DNA of 64,000 nucleotides from an uncultured Chloroflexota bacterium (GCA_937879875.1 CALFMN010000122.1:52563-116562), one strand, 5' to 3'. Shown: positions 18,079 through 27,046, counted from the stretch's first letter. Made by a program: numbers and translations. Notes: a model not told the origin generated them from the sequence alone.

Positions 18079-18519
18079 ATGCCACTGTTCCCATCGATCG
18101 AGTGGTTCAACGCCGTACGCGAGATCATCAACCACGATGAGGCGTACCGGCACCTTGGCACCTGCGACGCTGAAATGGGCATCGAGGTGGGCGACAAAGT
18201 CTACAAGCTCACCTTCGAGGCGTTCGAGTGCACGGGCGTTGAAGAGATCCCGCACAGCGCCGCCGATGCGCTCGACTTCACGCTCGTGATGCCGTACGCG
18301 GGCTGGAAGGAGATGATCGAGAACATCAAGCAGAACGGCCGCGCCGATCTGCACCACACGCTGAACACGCTGGACCTCGCCGCGCCGGACGAGTTCGCCC
18401 GCTCACGCGACTACTACCGGCGCGATCTGTTTTATCGCTTTAACCAGTCGTTCCAGAACTTCTTCGATGCCTCGGCGAAGATCGAGACGCAGTTCGCGGC
18501 GTCGGGCGTAGCGGGCTGA
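18079..18519 (+). CDS. SCP2-like sterol/lipid-binding domain protein
   Basis: This 146-aa single-domain protein resembles SCP2 sterol-transfer proteins: the segment VYKLTFEAFECTGVEEI, then ADALDFTLVMPYAGWKEMIENI and NTLDLAAPDEFARSRDYYRRDLF. No signal peptide is seen. It lies downstream of the ferritin-like gene, which suggests a hydrophobic substrate shared by the two, but this is inference. Confidence 0.6.
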   Translation: MPLFPSIEWFNAVREIINHDEAYRHLGTCDAEMGIEVGDKVYKLTFEAFECTGVEEIPHSAADALDFTLVMPYAGWKEMIENIKQNGRADLHHTLNTLDLAAPDEFARSRDYYRRDLFYRFNQSFQNFFDASAKIETQFAASGVAG

Positions 18520-18555
18520 GCCGGTCGGGCGCGGCTGGTCGCAAGCGATTGCTGC

Positions 18556-18831
18556 TCAATCAGCGAAGTATGCATGCAGGGCCGCTTCGGCGGCGGGGAC
18601 GATGCTGTCCCAGTCGGCGCCCGCCGTGCGACGAATGGTCACAAAATCCTTGAGCAGAAAGACACCGCCCACACCCGGAACGGCGAAGAGCGTCCGCGCC
18701 AGCGGCGAGAGGAAGGCCTGCTCAGCGCTGCTGTAGGTTTCGCCGCGCCCCTCGGTCACGCTGCGGTTGAGCGTGAACTTCATCGTCTCGGGGTTCGGCG
18801 TCGTCTGCGCGGTGATCTGGATCGCACTCAC
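18556..18831 (-). CDS. Nfu N-terminal-domain protein
   Basis: This 91-aa protein consists only of the Nfu/NifU-scaffold N-terminal domain. The signature QTTPNPETMKFTLNR is at the N-terminus, with SPLARTLFAVPGVGGVFLLKDFVTI after it. The C-terminal CxxC cluster-binding domain of full Nfu proteins is absent, so it cannot itself be a cluster scaffold of the usual type. Such N-only proteins may assist Fe-S delivery; the role here is unknown. Confidence 0.8.
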   Translation of the reverse strand: MSAIQITAQTTPNPETMKFTLNRSVTEGRGETYSSAEQAFLSPLARTLFAVPGVGGVFLLKDFVTIRRTAGADWDSIVPAAEAALHAYFAD

Positions 18832-18860
18832 GGCGGCACGTCCTGCGCGGCGGGGGAGAA

Positions 18861-19619
18861 TCAGCCGGCGTTCAGCGTCGCAAAGACGACGATGCGCTTG
18901 TCATAATTGTGGGTGCGTGGGTTGAACGTGCCAGCACAGGTGATCAGGTTCAGCCCCTGGTGATCGCTGGTGCGGAAGATGCGGTCGATGTTGTTGTCGT
19001 CCTGGGCGTCGAAGGTGGCGATCTCCGTCACCGTGAACGTCAGCGTCTGACCCTCTACTGAGACGACCTGCAGCGTGTCGCCCGCTTGCAGCAGGTGCAG
19101 GTTCCAGAACACCGCCGCGCCGTAGTTGGCATAGTCGACGTGACCGTCGAACACGGCGCTGCCCCAGTCGCCGGGATGCGTGCCCTCGTCCCACCAGCCC
19201 ACGTCACGCGGATTGTCCGGCGACGCCATCGCCCCGGTCGCGTCTTCGCCCAGCGGCACCACGCGCGCGTCGACACCGATGCGCGGGATGATCAGGCGCG
19301 CGGGCGGCGGAGACGGCGGGGGCGGAGCCGGCGCCTCTGTCGGCGCGGGCGTGGGTGTGTCGGTCGGCTCCGGCGTTGGCGATGGGGTCTCCGTTGGCGC
19401 CGGCGTTGGCGATACCGTCGGGCCTGGCGTCCGGGGCGGTGAAGTTGACATAACGGTAAGTGGCGCCGCCGTCACAATGGGGGTGGGTGAGACGCTCGGC
19501 AGGGAGGCGGCTTTACTCCTGGTCGCGGAGGCCGCACAGGCGGTCAAGCAGAGCCCCAGTCCGACGAGAGCGAGGATGGTCAGTGCGCTGGCTGGGCGGG
19601 AGCAGCGTGGCGACATCAT
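18861..19619 (-). CDS. Class F-type sortase, lipoprotein
   Basis: This 252-aa transpeptidase should anchor LPxTG-type proteins at the cell surface. The N-terminus is a lipoprotein signal ending in LTAC (Cys about 27), followed by a roughly 80-residue Pro/Thr/Ser-rich spacer. The catalytic domain has His in FDGHVDY, Cys in LITCAGTFN and Arg in YDKRIVVFA. The neighbouring gene at 19728 encodes an LPNTG protein on the same strand, directly upstream, making a likely enzyme-substrate pair. Confidence 0.9.
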   Translation of the reverse strand: MMSPRCSRPASALTILALVGLGLCLTACAASATRSKAASLPSVSPTPIVTAAPLTVMSTSPPRTPGPTVSPTPAPTETPSPTPEPTDTPTPAPTEAPAPPPPSPPPARLIIPRIGVDARVVPLGEDATGAMASPDNPRDVGWWDEGTHPGDWGSAVFDGHVDYANYGAAVFWNLHLLQAGDTLQVVSVEGQTLTFTVTEIATFDAQDDNNIDRIFRTSDHQGLNLITCAGTFNPRTHNYDKRIVVFATLNAG

Positions 19620-19727
19620 ACGGATTCCGGAGCATCATCCTGCGCTAGACGGGGCATGGACGTGGGGCAGACAAGACGCCTGCCCCACGTGCCGAATCAT
19701 GAGTCGTAGGCGGGCCAGGTCTTCGTG

Positions 19728-20495
19728 TTACGCGCGGCGGCGCGCCAGCAGCGTCAGGCCACTCGCCGACAGGCCGAGTGCGCCGGCCACGGCCAGCAGA
19801 CCCACGAGCGACGCGGCGGTCGTGCTGCTGCCGGTGCCTGTGTTGGGCAGCACCACCACGGGAGCCACGGTACCGGGCTTCTGTGCGACCGGAGCGACGG
19901 GCTTCTGCTGGCTGGTGCCTCCCAATCCGGTCTGCGGCGGCCGGCTCGGAACGACAGCCGTGGGCGCGACGGTGGGTGCCGTCGTCGGCCGCACGGTCGG
20001 CGGTGGCGGCGGAGTCGGCCGCACAGTCGGCGGCGGGGGTGGTGTCGGCGCCGTCGTCGGGGCAGGTGTTGGCGTGGCCACGGCCACAGTCAGGTTCAGC
20101 GACACCGCGGTGCCTTGAACCGGCGGCAGCGTGCCGGTCTGCGTCGCCGGCTGGCCGGCTACCGTGAAGTTCACGGTGGCGCCCGGCGTGGTGCAGCCAG
20201 AAATCGCCTGAACGTCCACGGTGTACTGCCCGGAGCTGACCGTGCCCGTGCCGCAGGTCACGCCGCCGACGAGCGCAGCCACGGTAGCGCCGGGCGCCAC
20301 GGGACCCGTGGCCGAGGTGACGCTGCCGAAGAAGCGGGCCGACGGCACCGCCGCCGGACCACCAACGTTGCTCGCCGGTGTCGGCGTGCCTCCTGTCTGC
20401 GCGAACACGCCGCCGCTCGTCGCCACGAGTCCGCCGGCGAGGGCGACCGCCCCCGCGAGTGCCGTGAACGCCAGCATCCTGCTACGTAACCGCAT
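19728..20495 (-). CDS. LPNTG-anchored surface protein
   Basis: This 255-aa protein has a signal peptide (MRLRSRMLAFTALAG, cleavage near VFAQT), a beta-rich domain at 54-139 and a Pro/Thr spacer containing two copies of PPPPPTVRPT. The C-terminal sorting signal is LPNTG (216-220), a hydrophobic stretch and an ARRRA tail. It should be the substrate of the sortase encoded next to it. The ATG at 20495 with AAGGGAAGGGGG upstream is preferred over the longer open frame. The 54-139 domain recurs in the membrane protein at 21230. Confidence 0.88.
   Translation of the reverse strand: MRLRSRMLAFTALAGAVALAGGLVATSGGVFAQTGGTPTPASNVGGPAAVPSARFFGSVTSATGPVAPGATVAALVGGVTCGTGTVSSGQYTVDVQAISGCTTPGATVNFTVAGQPATQTGTLPPVQGTAVSLNLTVAVATPTPAPTTAPTPPPPPTVRPTPPPPPTVRPTTAPTVAPTAVVPSRPPQTGLGGTSQQKPVAPVAQKPGTVAPVVVLPNTGTGSSTTAASLVGLLAVAGALGLSASGLTLLARRRA
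19988..20047 (-). repeat. 30-bp tandem repeat in surface-protein spacer
   Basis: Two adjacent 30-bp units (19988-20017 and 20018-20047) differ at a few positions and encode the repeated Pro-rich decapeptide of the LPNTG protein. Confidence 0.8.
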
Positions 20496-20804
20496 GCATC
20501 CCCCTTCCCTTGCGCACGTAATGCCGGCCGCATTGTCCGAACCGGCGCGCGCTTCTCCCGCCGTTCGGCGGACCCGCGGGCACGCCCCGCGGCTTTGGGG
20601 AGTATAGCCGCACGCCATGCAGGGGGCTACTCCCCTGGCTCGCGGCCCGCAGGGGCTGTTGCGATCCAATCTGCTCATACTATCGGCAGAAGGGACCCAT
20701 CCTTGCAGATTTGGATGCGAGAAGGTTGCGACGTATCATCAGGCCGTGCCGTGTGGGCGGAGTCGGGCGGCCCCGGCGTCGAGCCGCGTTGAGCGGGACG
20801 GGCG

Positions 20805-21125
20805 ATGGACATTCTCGCGGGCATGATCGCCGTTCTGGTGGGCGCGCTGGGGATCTACCATGCCACCGGCGCCCTGCGCCGCAGTCCGCTGCCCGCCGCT
20901 GCGAACGGGCTGGCGGCGCTGCTCGGCGTGGCGCTGGTTTTCTGCGGGTTGGAGCTGATGCTCGGCACGCCCGCCGGGCTCGTGGTGGTGCCGGTCCTCG
21001 TCGCCAGACGCTTGCTGGCGTTGTACAACGCCAGACTCCTGCGTGGCCGCGTGCGCCGCACCGACCTCTGGCCCGCTGCCGGCGATCTGGCGTTGGGTGC
21101 GCTGGCGCTTGCCGGCGCGGCCTGA
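20805..21125 (+). CDS. Small membrane protein
   Basis: This 106-aa protein has about three hydrophobic segments (MIAVLVGALGIYHATGAL, GLAALLGVALVFCGLELML and a C-terminal Ala/Leu stretch) with basic loops. No family is recognised. It precedes the DedA-type gene on the same strand by about 100 bp. Confidence 0.55.
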   Translation: MDILAGMIAVLVGALGIYHATGALRRSPLPAAANGLAALLGVALVFCGLELMLGTPAGLVVVPVLVARRLLALYNARLLRGRVRRTDLWPAAGDLALGALALAGAA

Positions 21126-21229
21126 GCGAACCACGCATCCGTACCGACGATAGGCGTAGGGCGGCGGCGGGCGACGGTTCCCGTCCGCCGCCGCAACGAA
21201 CAGCAGGAGGAGCGCTTCAGGGCGGCGCC

Positions 21230-22264
21230 GTGCGGCCGGAAAAGAACGCCATCTACGTTGCTTTGGGCATGCTCGGTGCGAGCGCGGCACTATCGCTCGG
21301 CCTCGGCAGCCTGCTGCACTCCGTATTTCACTTCTCCATCCACGACATGCGCCGGCTCGTGCATTCGCTCGGACCGTTCGGGGCGCCCGGCGTCTCGCTG
21401 ATGATCGCCGTGATCATCGTTTTCGTGCCGATTCCGACGATCCCCATCGAAGTTGTCGCCGGCGTGGCCTACGGGATCGTGGCCGGCACACTGCTGGTCC
21501 TGATCGGCCACCTGGTCGGGGCGCTGATCGCCTTTCTGATCGCGCGGCGCTTCGGCCGGCCCTTGCTGCGCCGCTGGCTCGGCGATGCCGCCGTGAGCAA
21601 ACTCGACCCCTTCGCGGCACAATCCGGCTTCTGGTACGTCTTCTTCATGCGCCTGTTGCCGCTGTTCGACTTCAAGCTGGTGAGCTACGCGGTCGGCTTA
21701 ACGCCGATGCGCACGCGCAGGTACATGATCGCAACAACCACCGGCATCTTCCTGCCGATCCTGATCCTTGATGCCATCGGCGCGACGGCGGCGGCACGGC
21801 CACGCGAAGCGGCCGTCATCGCGGCGGCCTACAGCCTGGCGGTGGCCGGCACGATCGCGTACTTCCTCGTGCCGCGGCGCAAGCGCGTCGTCCACGTGCA
21901 CGTCGAACACCCGGCGAACGCGCCGGTGGTGCGGTTTGCCGGCCATCTGCGTGAGCACGGCCGCGAGGTGCCGGCCGGTGCCTTCGTCGCCGCGCAGCTC
22001 GACGGCCAGGTGCTGGCGAGCACCCAGACGCAGGATGCCGGCCTCTACGCGCTGGATATGTGCCTGGCCGCGCACTGCGCCGCGTCCGGTACCCCGCTGG
22101 CGTTCACGGTTAACGGCCGGCCGGCCGAGCAGACCGTGACGCTGCCCGAAGCGGCGGGGACAGTCGTGCTTGATCTCAGCGTCGCCGAGTCAGGGCGGCA
22201 CCTCCCGCGCACGGCCAGGTCCGGCGAGGACCGCGGCGGCGCCGCTCGGGGCGAGGCGGTCTGA
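21230..22264 (+). CDS. DedA/VTT membrane protein fused to surface-type beta domain
   Basis: This 344-aa protein has two parts. Residues 1 to about 215 are a DedA/VTT (SNARE-associated) membrane domain with VPIPTIPIEVVAGVAYG, ARRFGRPLLRRWLG and FFMRLLPLFDFKLVSYAVGL. Residues about 232-318 form a soluble domain that closely resembles the extracellular domain of the LPNTG protein at 19728: both share GxYxxD, a Cys, FTVxGxPAxQTxTLP and GTxVxLxLxV. The GTG at 21230 is the best start, but the GGAGGAG site is about 17 bp away, so the exact start is uncertain. Confidence 0.78.
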   Translation: MRPEKNAIYVALGMLGASAALSLGLGSLLHSVFHFSIHDMRRLVHSLGPFGAPGVSLMIAVIIVFVPIPTIPIEVVAGVAYGIVAGTLLVLIGHLVGALIAFLIARRFGRPLLRRWLGDAAVSKLDPFAAQSGFWYVFFMRLLPLFDFKLVSYAVGLTPMRTRRYMIATTTGIFLPILILDAIGATAAARPREAAVIAAAYSLAVAGTIAYFLVPRRKRVVHVHVEHPANAPVVRFAGHLREHGREVPAGAFVAAQLDGQVLASTQTQDAGLYALDMCLAAHCAASGTPLAFTVNGRPAEQTVTLPEAAGTVVLDLSVAESGRHLPRTARSGEDRGGAARGEAV

Positions 22265-22759
22265 CTCCGCCCTGCCGCCTCGCGGGCCGTCCCCATCATG
22301 TACAACTCGTTCGATTGGATCGCACTATAACGGTTATGTCGTGAACTGTCGCGGACGCCGGCGGCTTCTGACAGGCGACTGGCCGACACAGCCCTGCGCC
22401 GGATGGCGCCGACCGGCGGCGAACTGGCGGCAGTACGCGACCAGGCCCAACAGCAGCCGAGCCGGACGCCGTGAGCGCAATCCGCGGTCGAATCCGCCGG
22501 AGCGGCGGCGCCGCGCGGCAGCGCGTTAGCGCCGCGCACAGCGCGACCGCGGCGGACCCGGCAAGCCGTACCGCCGCACGATCCGCCGGTCGGCCGCGGT
22601 CGCTATGCTACACTCAACCCCGCGCAGCAGCGCGCACAGCCGCGATCGGTTGCGGGGCTTCGGTGGCCGCAGCGGTTTGGAGCGGCCGCCGTTATGTCGA
22701 GGCGGAAGAGTGGCCCGCGCGTCGTTGAGGACGAGGGGCGGTTGGGAAAGGGTGGAGCA
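22265..22759. other. 495-bp intergenic region
   Basis: I see no supported gene or RNA here. A short palindrome TAACGGTTA lies at about 22327-22335. A TATGCTACACT stretch near 22603-22613 could hold a -10 box for the S41 protease gene. Confidence 0.4.
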
Positions 22760-24058
22760 ATGACGCAGCAACAGAAGGCCGCGGTCTGGATGATTGGCGC
22801 CTTGCTGGCGGTTTCGCTGGGCGCCTTCGCCTTCCTCGGCGGTTATCTGGTGCGCAAAACGACGGAGCCTGTCGTCGCCTCCGCGCCGTCCACCGCGGCC
22901 GCAACCTCCGTTGCCGCCGGCAACGCGGCGCCGGCGAGCGGTGCATCCGCGTCTTCATCGGCGAGTGTCGACTTCAGCGTCCTGCAGGAGATCGATAACG
23001 TCCTGAAGGCGAACTACGTCGATCCCAGCCGCTTGCAGGACCAGCAGGCGCTGAAGCAGGGGGCAATCGACGGTCTGCTGAACACGGTCGGCGACACGCA
23101 CCAGGTGTACGTGCGGCCCGAGGACGTGCAGTTCGAATCCACCGACCTCTCTGGTCAGTTCGAGGGCATCGGCGCCACCGTGCAGCAGAAGAACGGCCAG
23201 GTTTCGATTGAGAGCCTGATCCCCGATTACCCGGCGGCGAAGTCCGGCAAGCTCAAGCCCGGCGACATCATTCTCGCCGTCGATGGGCAGTCGATGCAGG
23301 GCAAGACCTCGACGGACGTTGTCAAAGTCATTCGCGGGCGCGCCGGCACCAACGTGACGATCAGCGTGCAGCACAACGACGGCAGCAAGGAAGATATCAC
23401 CCTGACGCGGGCGCAGATCCTGATCACCAGTGTGCACGCCGACCAGATCAAGGATGCCAACGGCAACCCCGTCAGCGACCTCGCCTATCTGCGTATCTCA
23501 CAGTTTCAGCAGTCGACGGACAAGGAAGTGGCCGACTACCTGAAGAGCATCCAGGGCAAGGGCTACAAGGGGCTGATCCTCGATCTGCGCAACAATCCCG
23601 GCGGCTACCTGCAACAGACAGAGAACGTGCTCGGCGACTTTCTGAAGCCCGGACAGACGGTGCTGATCACGCAGGACCGCAACGGCAAGGAGACCGTGGA
23701 CAAGGCGTCGGCGCAGAGTGTGAGCACCGATCTGCCGGTCGTGGTGCTGGTGAACAAGAACAGCGCCAGCGCCAGCGAGATCACGGCCGGCGCGATTCAG
23801 GCCGACGGCCGCGGCAAGGTGCTGGGCGAGCAGACCTTCGGCAAGGGCACGGTGAACCAGTTCTTCCCCCTGCCCAAAGACGGCGGCGAGCTGTATGTCA
23901 GCATCGCCCGCTGGCTGACGCCCAACCACGAGACGATTGAGGGCAAGGGCATCACGCCCGACATGGTCGTGCACCTCGGCGACAACGACGATCCGCAGAG
24001 CTACTTTAACGCGCAGCTCTACGCGGCGATCGACTATCTGCATCAAGGTAACCCGTAG
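22760..24058 (+). CDS. S41 C-terminal processing peptidase (CtpA-like)
   Basis: This 432-aa membrane-anchored serine protease acts outside the cytoplasmic membrane. An N-terminal membrane segment (about 8-28) is followed by a Ser/Ala-rich linker, a PDZ domain (about 125-205, with EGIGATVQQKNGQVSIESL) and the S41 catalytic domain. Nucleophile S335 lies in NKNSASASEITAG and general base K362 in FGKGT. LDLRNNPGGYL is also typical. GGTGGAG precedes the ATG. The stop directly abuts the GTG of smpB. Confidence 0.93.
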   Translation: MTQQQKAAVWMIGALLAVSLGAFAFLGGYLVRKTTEPVVASAPSTAAATSVAAGNAAPASGASASSSASVDFSVLQEIDNVLKANYVDPSRLQDQQALKQGAIDGLLNTVGDTHQVYVRPEDVQFESTDLSGQFEGIGATVQQKNGQVSIESLIPDYPAAKSGKLKPGDIILAVDGQSMQGKTSTDVVKVIRGRAGTNVTISVQHNDGSKEDITLTRAQILITSVHADQIKDANGNPVSDLAYLRISQFQQSTDKEVADYLKSIQGKGYKGLILDLRNNPGGYLQQTENVLGDFLKPGQTVLITQDRNGKETVDKASAQSVSTDLPVVVLVNKNSASASEITAGAIQADGRGKVLGEQTFGKGTVNQFFPLPKDGGELYVSIARWLTPNHETIEGKGITPDMVVHLGDNDDPQSYFNAQLYAAIDYLHQGNP

Positions 24059-24547
24059 GTGGCGGAAAAACGCAAAGAGAGCGGCAGGGATCCCCGCAGC
24101 GGGACGATCACCGTCAACCGCAAGGCCTTTCACGACTACGAGATCCTGGAGAAGGTCGAGGCGGGCGTCGTCCTCACCGGTACGGAGATCAAGTCCGCGC
24201 GCGAGGGGCGCGTCAACATCCGCGACGCCTACGCCCGCGAGGACCACGGCGAGCTGTGGCTGTTTAACGCACACATTTCGCCCTACGACAAGGGCAACCG
24301 CAACAACCACGAGCCGGAGCGGCCGCGCAAGCTGCTGCTGCATCGCTGGCAGATCCGCAACCTCTCCGACAAGGCGCGGCAACGCGGCGGCACGATCGTG
24401 CCGCTGGCGATGTATCTCAAGCGCGGCATGGCCAAGCTGGAGCTGGGCGTGGCGCGCGGGCGCAAGTCGTACGACAAGCGTCAGGCGATCGCCACACGTG
24501 ATGCGCAGCGCGAGATGGCCCGCGCCCTGCGCCACAGCGACCGCTAG
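24059..24547 (+). CDS. smpB: SsrA-binding protein SmpB
   Basis: This 162-aa tmRNA partner acts in trans-translation rescue of stalled ribosomes. RKAFHDYEILEKVEAGVVL, GTEIKSAREGRVNIRDAYA, HISPYDKGNRNNHEPERP and the C-terminal GRKSYDKRQ tail that enters the mRNA channel are all present. The GTG start immediately follows the S41 protease stop. The tmRNA gene follows 63 bp downstream. Confidence 0.97.
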   Translation: MAEKRKESGRDPRSGTITVNRKAFHDYEILEKVEAGVVLTGTEIKSAREGRVNIRDAYAREDHGELWLFNAHISPYDKGNRNNHEPERPRKLLLHRWQIRNLSDKARQRGGTIVPLAMYLKRGMAKLELGVARGRKSYDKRQAIATRDAQREMARALRHSDR

Positions 24548-24573
24548 CCAGGCAGGGTTGAGCGTGCTATACT
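24545..24573 (+). promoter_or_regulatory. Candidate tmRNA promoter
   Basis: TATACT at 24568-24573 is a good -10 box. TAGCCA at 24545-24550, 17 bp upstream, is a partial -35 box. Mature tmRNA would begin 36 nt after the -10 box, so a short 5' leader would be processed. Confidence 0.45.
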
Positions 24574-24609
24574 CAAGCTGCGGCCGATCCAGCACGTCGG
24601 CACGCCCAG

Positions 24610-24962
24610 GGGGACGACAGGGCTCGACAGGGAAATACGGACTGGGGTTGCAAGCCGAGGTGCCATCGGCCTCGTTAAACTGGTGGCAACGCTGTAACTG
24701 GCGAAAATCAGTTCGCTCTCGCCGCTGCATAGCGGCGACGTCCGCCCTCTCCTCGGCCTGGTGGGAGGGGATGCGGGCGCCACAATGCCAGGCTGCCGCG
24801 TCGCGTCACGCCGATAGCGCCCGCGAAAGACCCATCGGCTAGCCCCAAAGGAGTTCGGCAGTAGACGCCGGCGGGGCAAAATCAAACTGCTGCCTAAGCT
24901 TGTAGTAAACCTCAGGCGGAGTTCATCTGGACGGGGGGTTCAATTCCCCCCCGTCTCCACCA
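24610..24962 (+). ncRNA. ssrA: Transfer-messenger RNA
   Basis: The roughly 353-nt RNA starts with GGGGACG (24610-24616), which pairs with CGTCTCC before the encoded ACCA end at 24959-24962, forming the tRNA-like acceptor stem. The T-arm GGGGGGTTCAATTCCCCCC is present. The tag reading frame runs from GGC at 24685 to TAG at 24730-24732 and encodes GNAVTGENQFALAAA, ending in the expected ALAA-type degron with one extra Ala. It is one-piece, not permuted, and sits next to smpB. Confidence 0.95.
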
Positions 24963-25050
24963 CGAACCAGCGGGCCGGCAAACCGCCGGCCCGTTTTGCT
25001 GTTCAGCGGTTTCGCAGCCGTGGCCTATCCCTGACGGCTACGCCGTCTGT

Positions 25051-25071
25051 CCCTTCCCCACGGGGGAAGGG
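25051..25071. repeat. Perfect GC-rich hairpin
   Basis: CCCTTCCCC (25051-25059) and GGGGAAGGG (25063-25071) form a 9-bp perfect stem with a 3-nt loop in the gap between tmRNA and mutL. It may serve as a terminator or be a degenerate palindromic repeat. Confidence 0.6.
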
Positions 25072-25098
25072 TTGGTTCGAGGACATCCGATCTTCCTC

Positions 25099-25196
25099 AG
25101 ATAAACCCCAGATAAACCCCTCCCCTGCGGGCCAGAGCGCAGCGCAACCGTCGGAGACTTCAGATGCAAATCCGAGCGCTTGCGCGAGGGAGGGGT
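25099..25196. repeat. Tandem 11-mer and palindromic repeat remnant
   Basis: Two tandem copies of AGATAAACCCC (25099-25109, 25110-25120) abut a segment bounded by ACCCCTCCC (25116-25124) and its inverse GGGAGGGGT (25188-25196). The bounding arms resemble the C-rich ends of the palindromic elements found inside mrfA. Confidence 0.5.
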
Positions 25197-25210
25197 AGGC
25201 GGCAGCGGCA

Positions 25211-26974
25211 CTAACGCCGTTTGAACTCCCGCTCTAACGTGGCCGCGCTCAGGTGCACCATGGTTGGGCGGCCGTGCGGGCAGGTGCGCGGTGAGTCGCA
25301 CTCTTCGAGTTGCAGCACGAGGGCACGCATCTCGTCCAGACTCAGCACCTTGCCCGCGCGCACGCTGCCGTGGCAGGCGAGCGTTTTCAGCAGGCGTTCG
25401 CCCGACGGCGGCTCGCGTTCCTCGTCGAGCGCGTCCAGCAGCCGGGTCAGCGCCTGCGCCGCGTCGCCGCCCGCCAGAACCGCCGGCATGGCGCGCAGCA
25501 GCAGCGCCCGATCGCCGAACGGCTCGCTGGCGAAGCCGTGGCTGGAGAGCAGCCCGCCGTAGCCGGAGAACGCGGCCGCCTGCACCGGCGTCAACTCTAC
25601 CACGGCGGGCGTCAGCAAGCCCTGCACCTCGATCGTGGCGTCGGCGCGCCCGCGGCAGATGCGCTCGTAGAGCACGCGCTCGTGCGCCGCGTGCTGGTCG
25701 ATCAGGTACATCCCCGTCGGGCCTTCGGCGATGATATAGGTCGATCCCGTCTGCCCGACCACGCGCAGCAGCGGCAGACGAGGCGCTTCGTCTGGCTCGC
25801 TTGCCTCGTTATGTCTGGCGCCGGCGTGGTCGTCCGGACGCAGCAACGTCTGCCAGAGCGGCGCCTGCGCCGGCTGCGGACCGTCGAGGATCACCGGCCC
25901 GCCGAAGCCGATCGCGCCGGCCTGACTGAGCAGGCCCGCGTCGCCGGCGCCGAGCGCGAAGTCGGGCACGGGCGCCTGGCCGATCAGCGCGCGGCGCACC
26001 GCCGCGTGCACCGCCCCGAACACGCCCCGCTCATCGCGGAAGCGCACCTCCGACTTGGTCGGATGAACGTTCACGTCCAGTTCGGCGGGAGGCAATTCGA
26101 CGTTCAGCACCGCGATCGGGTGCCTGCCGACCGTCAGCAAGGTGTCGTACGCCTGCTCGACGGCGAAGGCGAGGCGGCGCGGCTGCACCCAGCGCCGGTT
26201 GACGAACAGCATGATGCCGCCGCGCGTGGCGCGCGTCAGCGCCGGCGGACTGATCAGGCCGCTCACTTGGACGGCCTGCTCCGGACCGCCTGGCTCGTGC
26301 GTGACTTCGAGTAACTGCGCGGCCGGCGCCGCGCCGAGCACCCGCGCCGCCGCGTCGCGTGCCTCGCCGCTGCCCGTGGTCTGCAATACCTGCCGCCCAT
26401 CGACCGAAAGCGAAAGGCGCAGACGCGGATAAGCGAGCGCGTAGGGATTCACCGTTGCGGCGACCTGCGCCGCTTCGGCCGCCGGCGAACGCAGAAACTT
26501 CAGGCGCGCCGGTTGGTTGGCGAACAGGCCGCGCAACGTCACGGTGGTGCCACGGGCGCTGCCGGACGCCTTACGCTCGATCAGGCGCCCGCCACGAAAC
26601 TGCGCGCTGCAGCCCATCCCTTCGCGCTCGGTACGCGTGCTGAACTGCACCTCGGCGGCGGCCGCGATCAGGCTGGGCAGCGCCTCGCCGCGGAAGCCGA
26701 GCGTGGTCAGCGAGGCGAGATCGGCGGCCGTGACGAGCTTGCTGGTAGCGTGACGCTCGAAGGCCGTCTCGACCTCTTCAGCCGGCACGCCGCGGCCGTC
26801 GTCCGAGACACGGATCAGGTCGAGTCCGCCATGCGCCAGCTCGATGCGGATCGTCGTCGCGCCGGCGTCGATGGCGTTCTCCAGCAGCTCCTTGACCGCC
26901 GAAGCCGGCCGTTCGATCACCTCGCCGGCGGCAATCGTCGCGGCGACGGCCGGCGGCAGCACGCGAATGCTCAT
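25211..26974 (-). CDS. mutL: DNA mismatch repair protein MutL
   Basis: This 587-aa GHKL ATPase couples MutS recognition to strand incision. The N-terminal ATPase has IAAGEVIERPASAVKELLEN, AIDAGA and TLGFRGEALPS. The C-terminal dimerisation domain has the metal-binding endonuclease motif DQHAAHERVLYE and the supporting CPHGRP and ACHGSVRAG motifs. It therefore belongs to the nicking MutL type, as expected for a bacterium without MutH. It lies 72 bp downstream of mutS on the same strand. Confidence 0.97.
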   Translation of the reverse strand: MSIRVLPPAVAATIAAGEVIERPASAVKELLENAIDAGATTIRIELAHGGLDLIRVSDDGRGVPAEEVETAFERHATSKLVTAADLASLTTLGFRGEALPSLIAAAAEVQFSTRTEREGMGCSAQFRGGRLIERKASGSARGTTVTLRGLFANQPARLKFLRSPAAEAAQVAATVNPYALAYPRLRLSLSVDGRQVLQTTGSGEARDAAARVLGAAPAAQLLEVTHEPGGPEQAVQVSGLISPPALTRATRGGIMLFVNRRWVQPRRLAFAVEQAYDTLLTVGRHPIAVLNVELPPAELDVNVHPTKSEVRFRDERGVFGAVHAAVRRALIGQAPVPDFALGAGDAGLLSQAGAIGFGGPVILDGPQPAQAPLWQTLLRPDDHAGARHNEASEPDEAPRLPLLRVVGQTGSTYIIAEGPTGMYLIDQHAAHERVLYERICRGRADATIEVQGLLTPAVVELTPVQAAAFSGYGGLLSSHGFASEPFGDRALLLRAMPAVLAGGDAAQALTRLLDALDEEREPPSGERLLKTLACHGSVRAGKVLSLDEMRALVLQLEECDSPRTCPHGRPTMVHLSAATLEREFKRR

Positions 26975-27046
26975 GCCGGCGCTCCTTCAGCCGGAAGTGT
27001 AGCACAGGCGTTCGTTCAGGCCGGCACCGGTCCGCCAGCCGCGCAC

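Noticed and set aside
23498..24730. 410-codon minus-strand frame opposite S41 protease, smpB and tmRNA
   Set aside because: It crosses three well-supported genes and has no recognisable domain.
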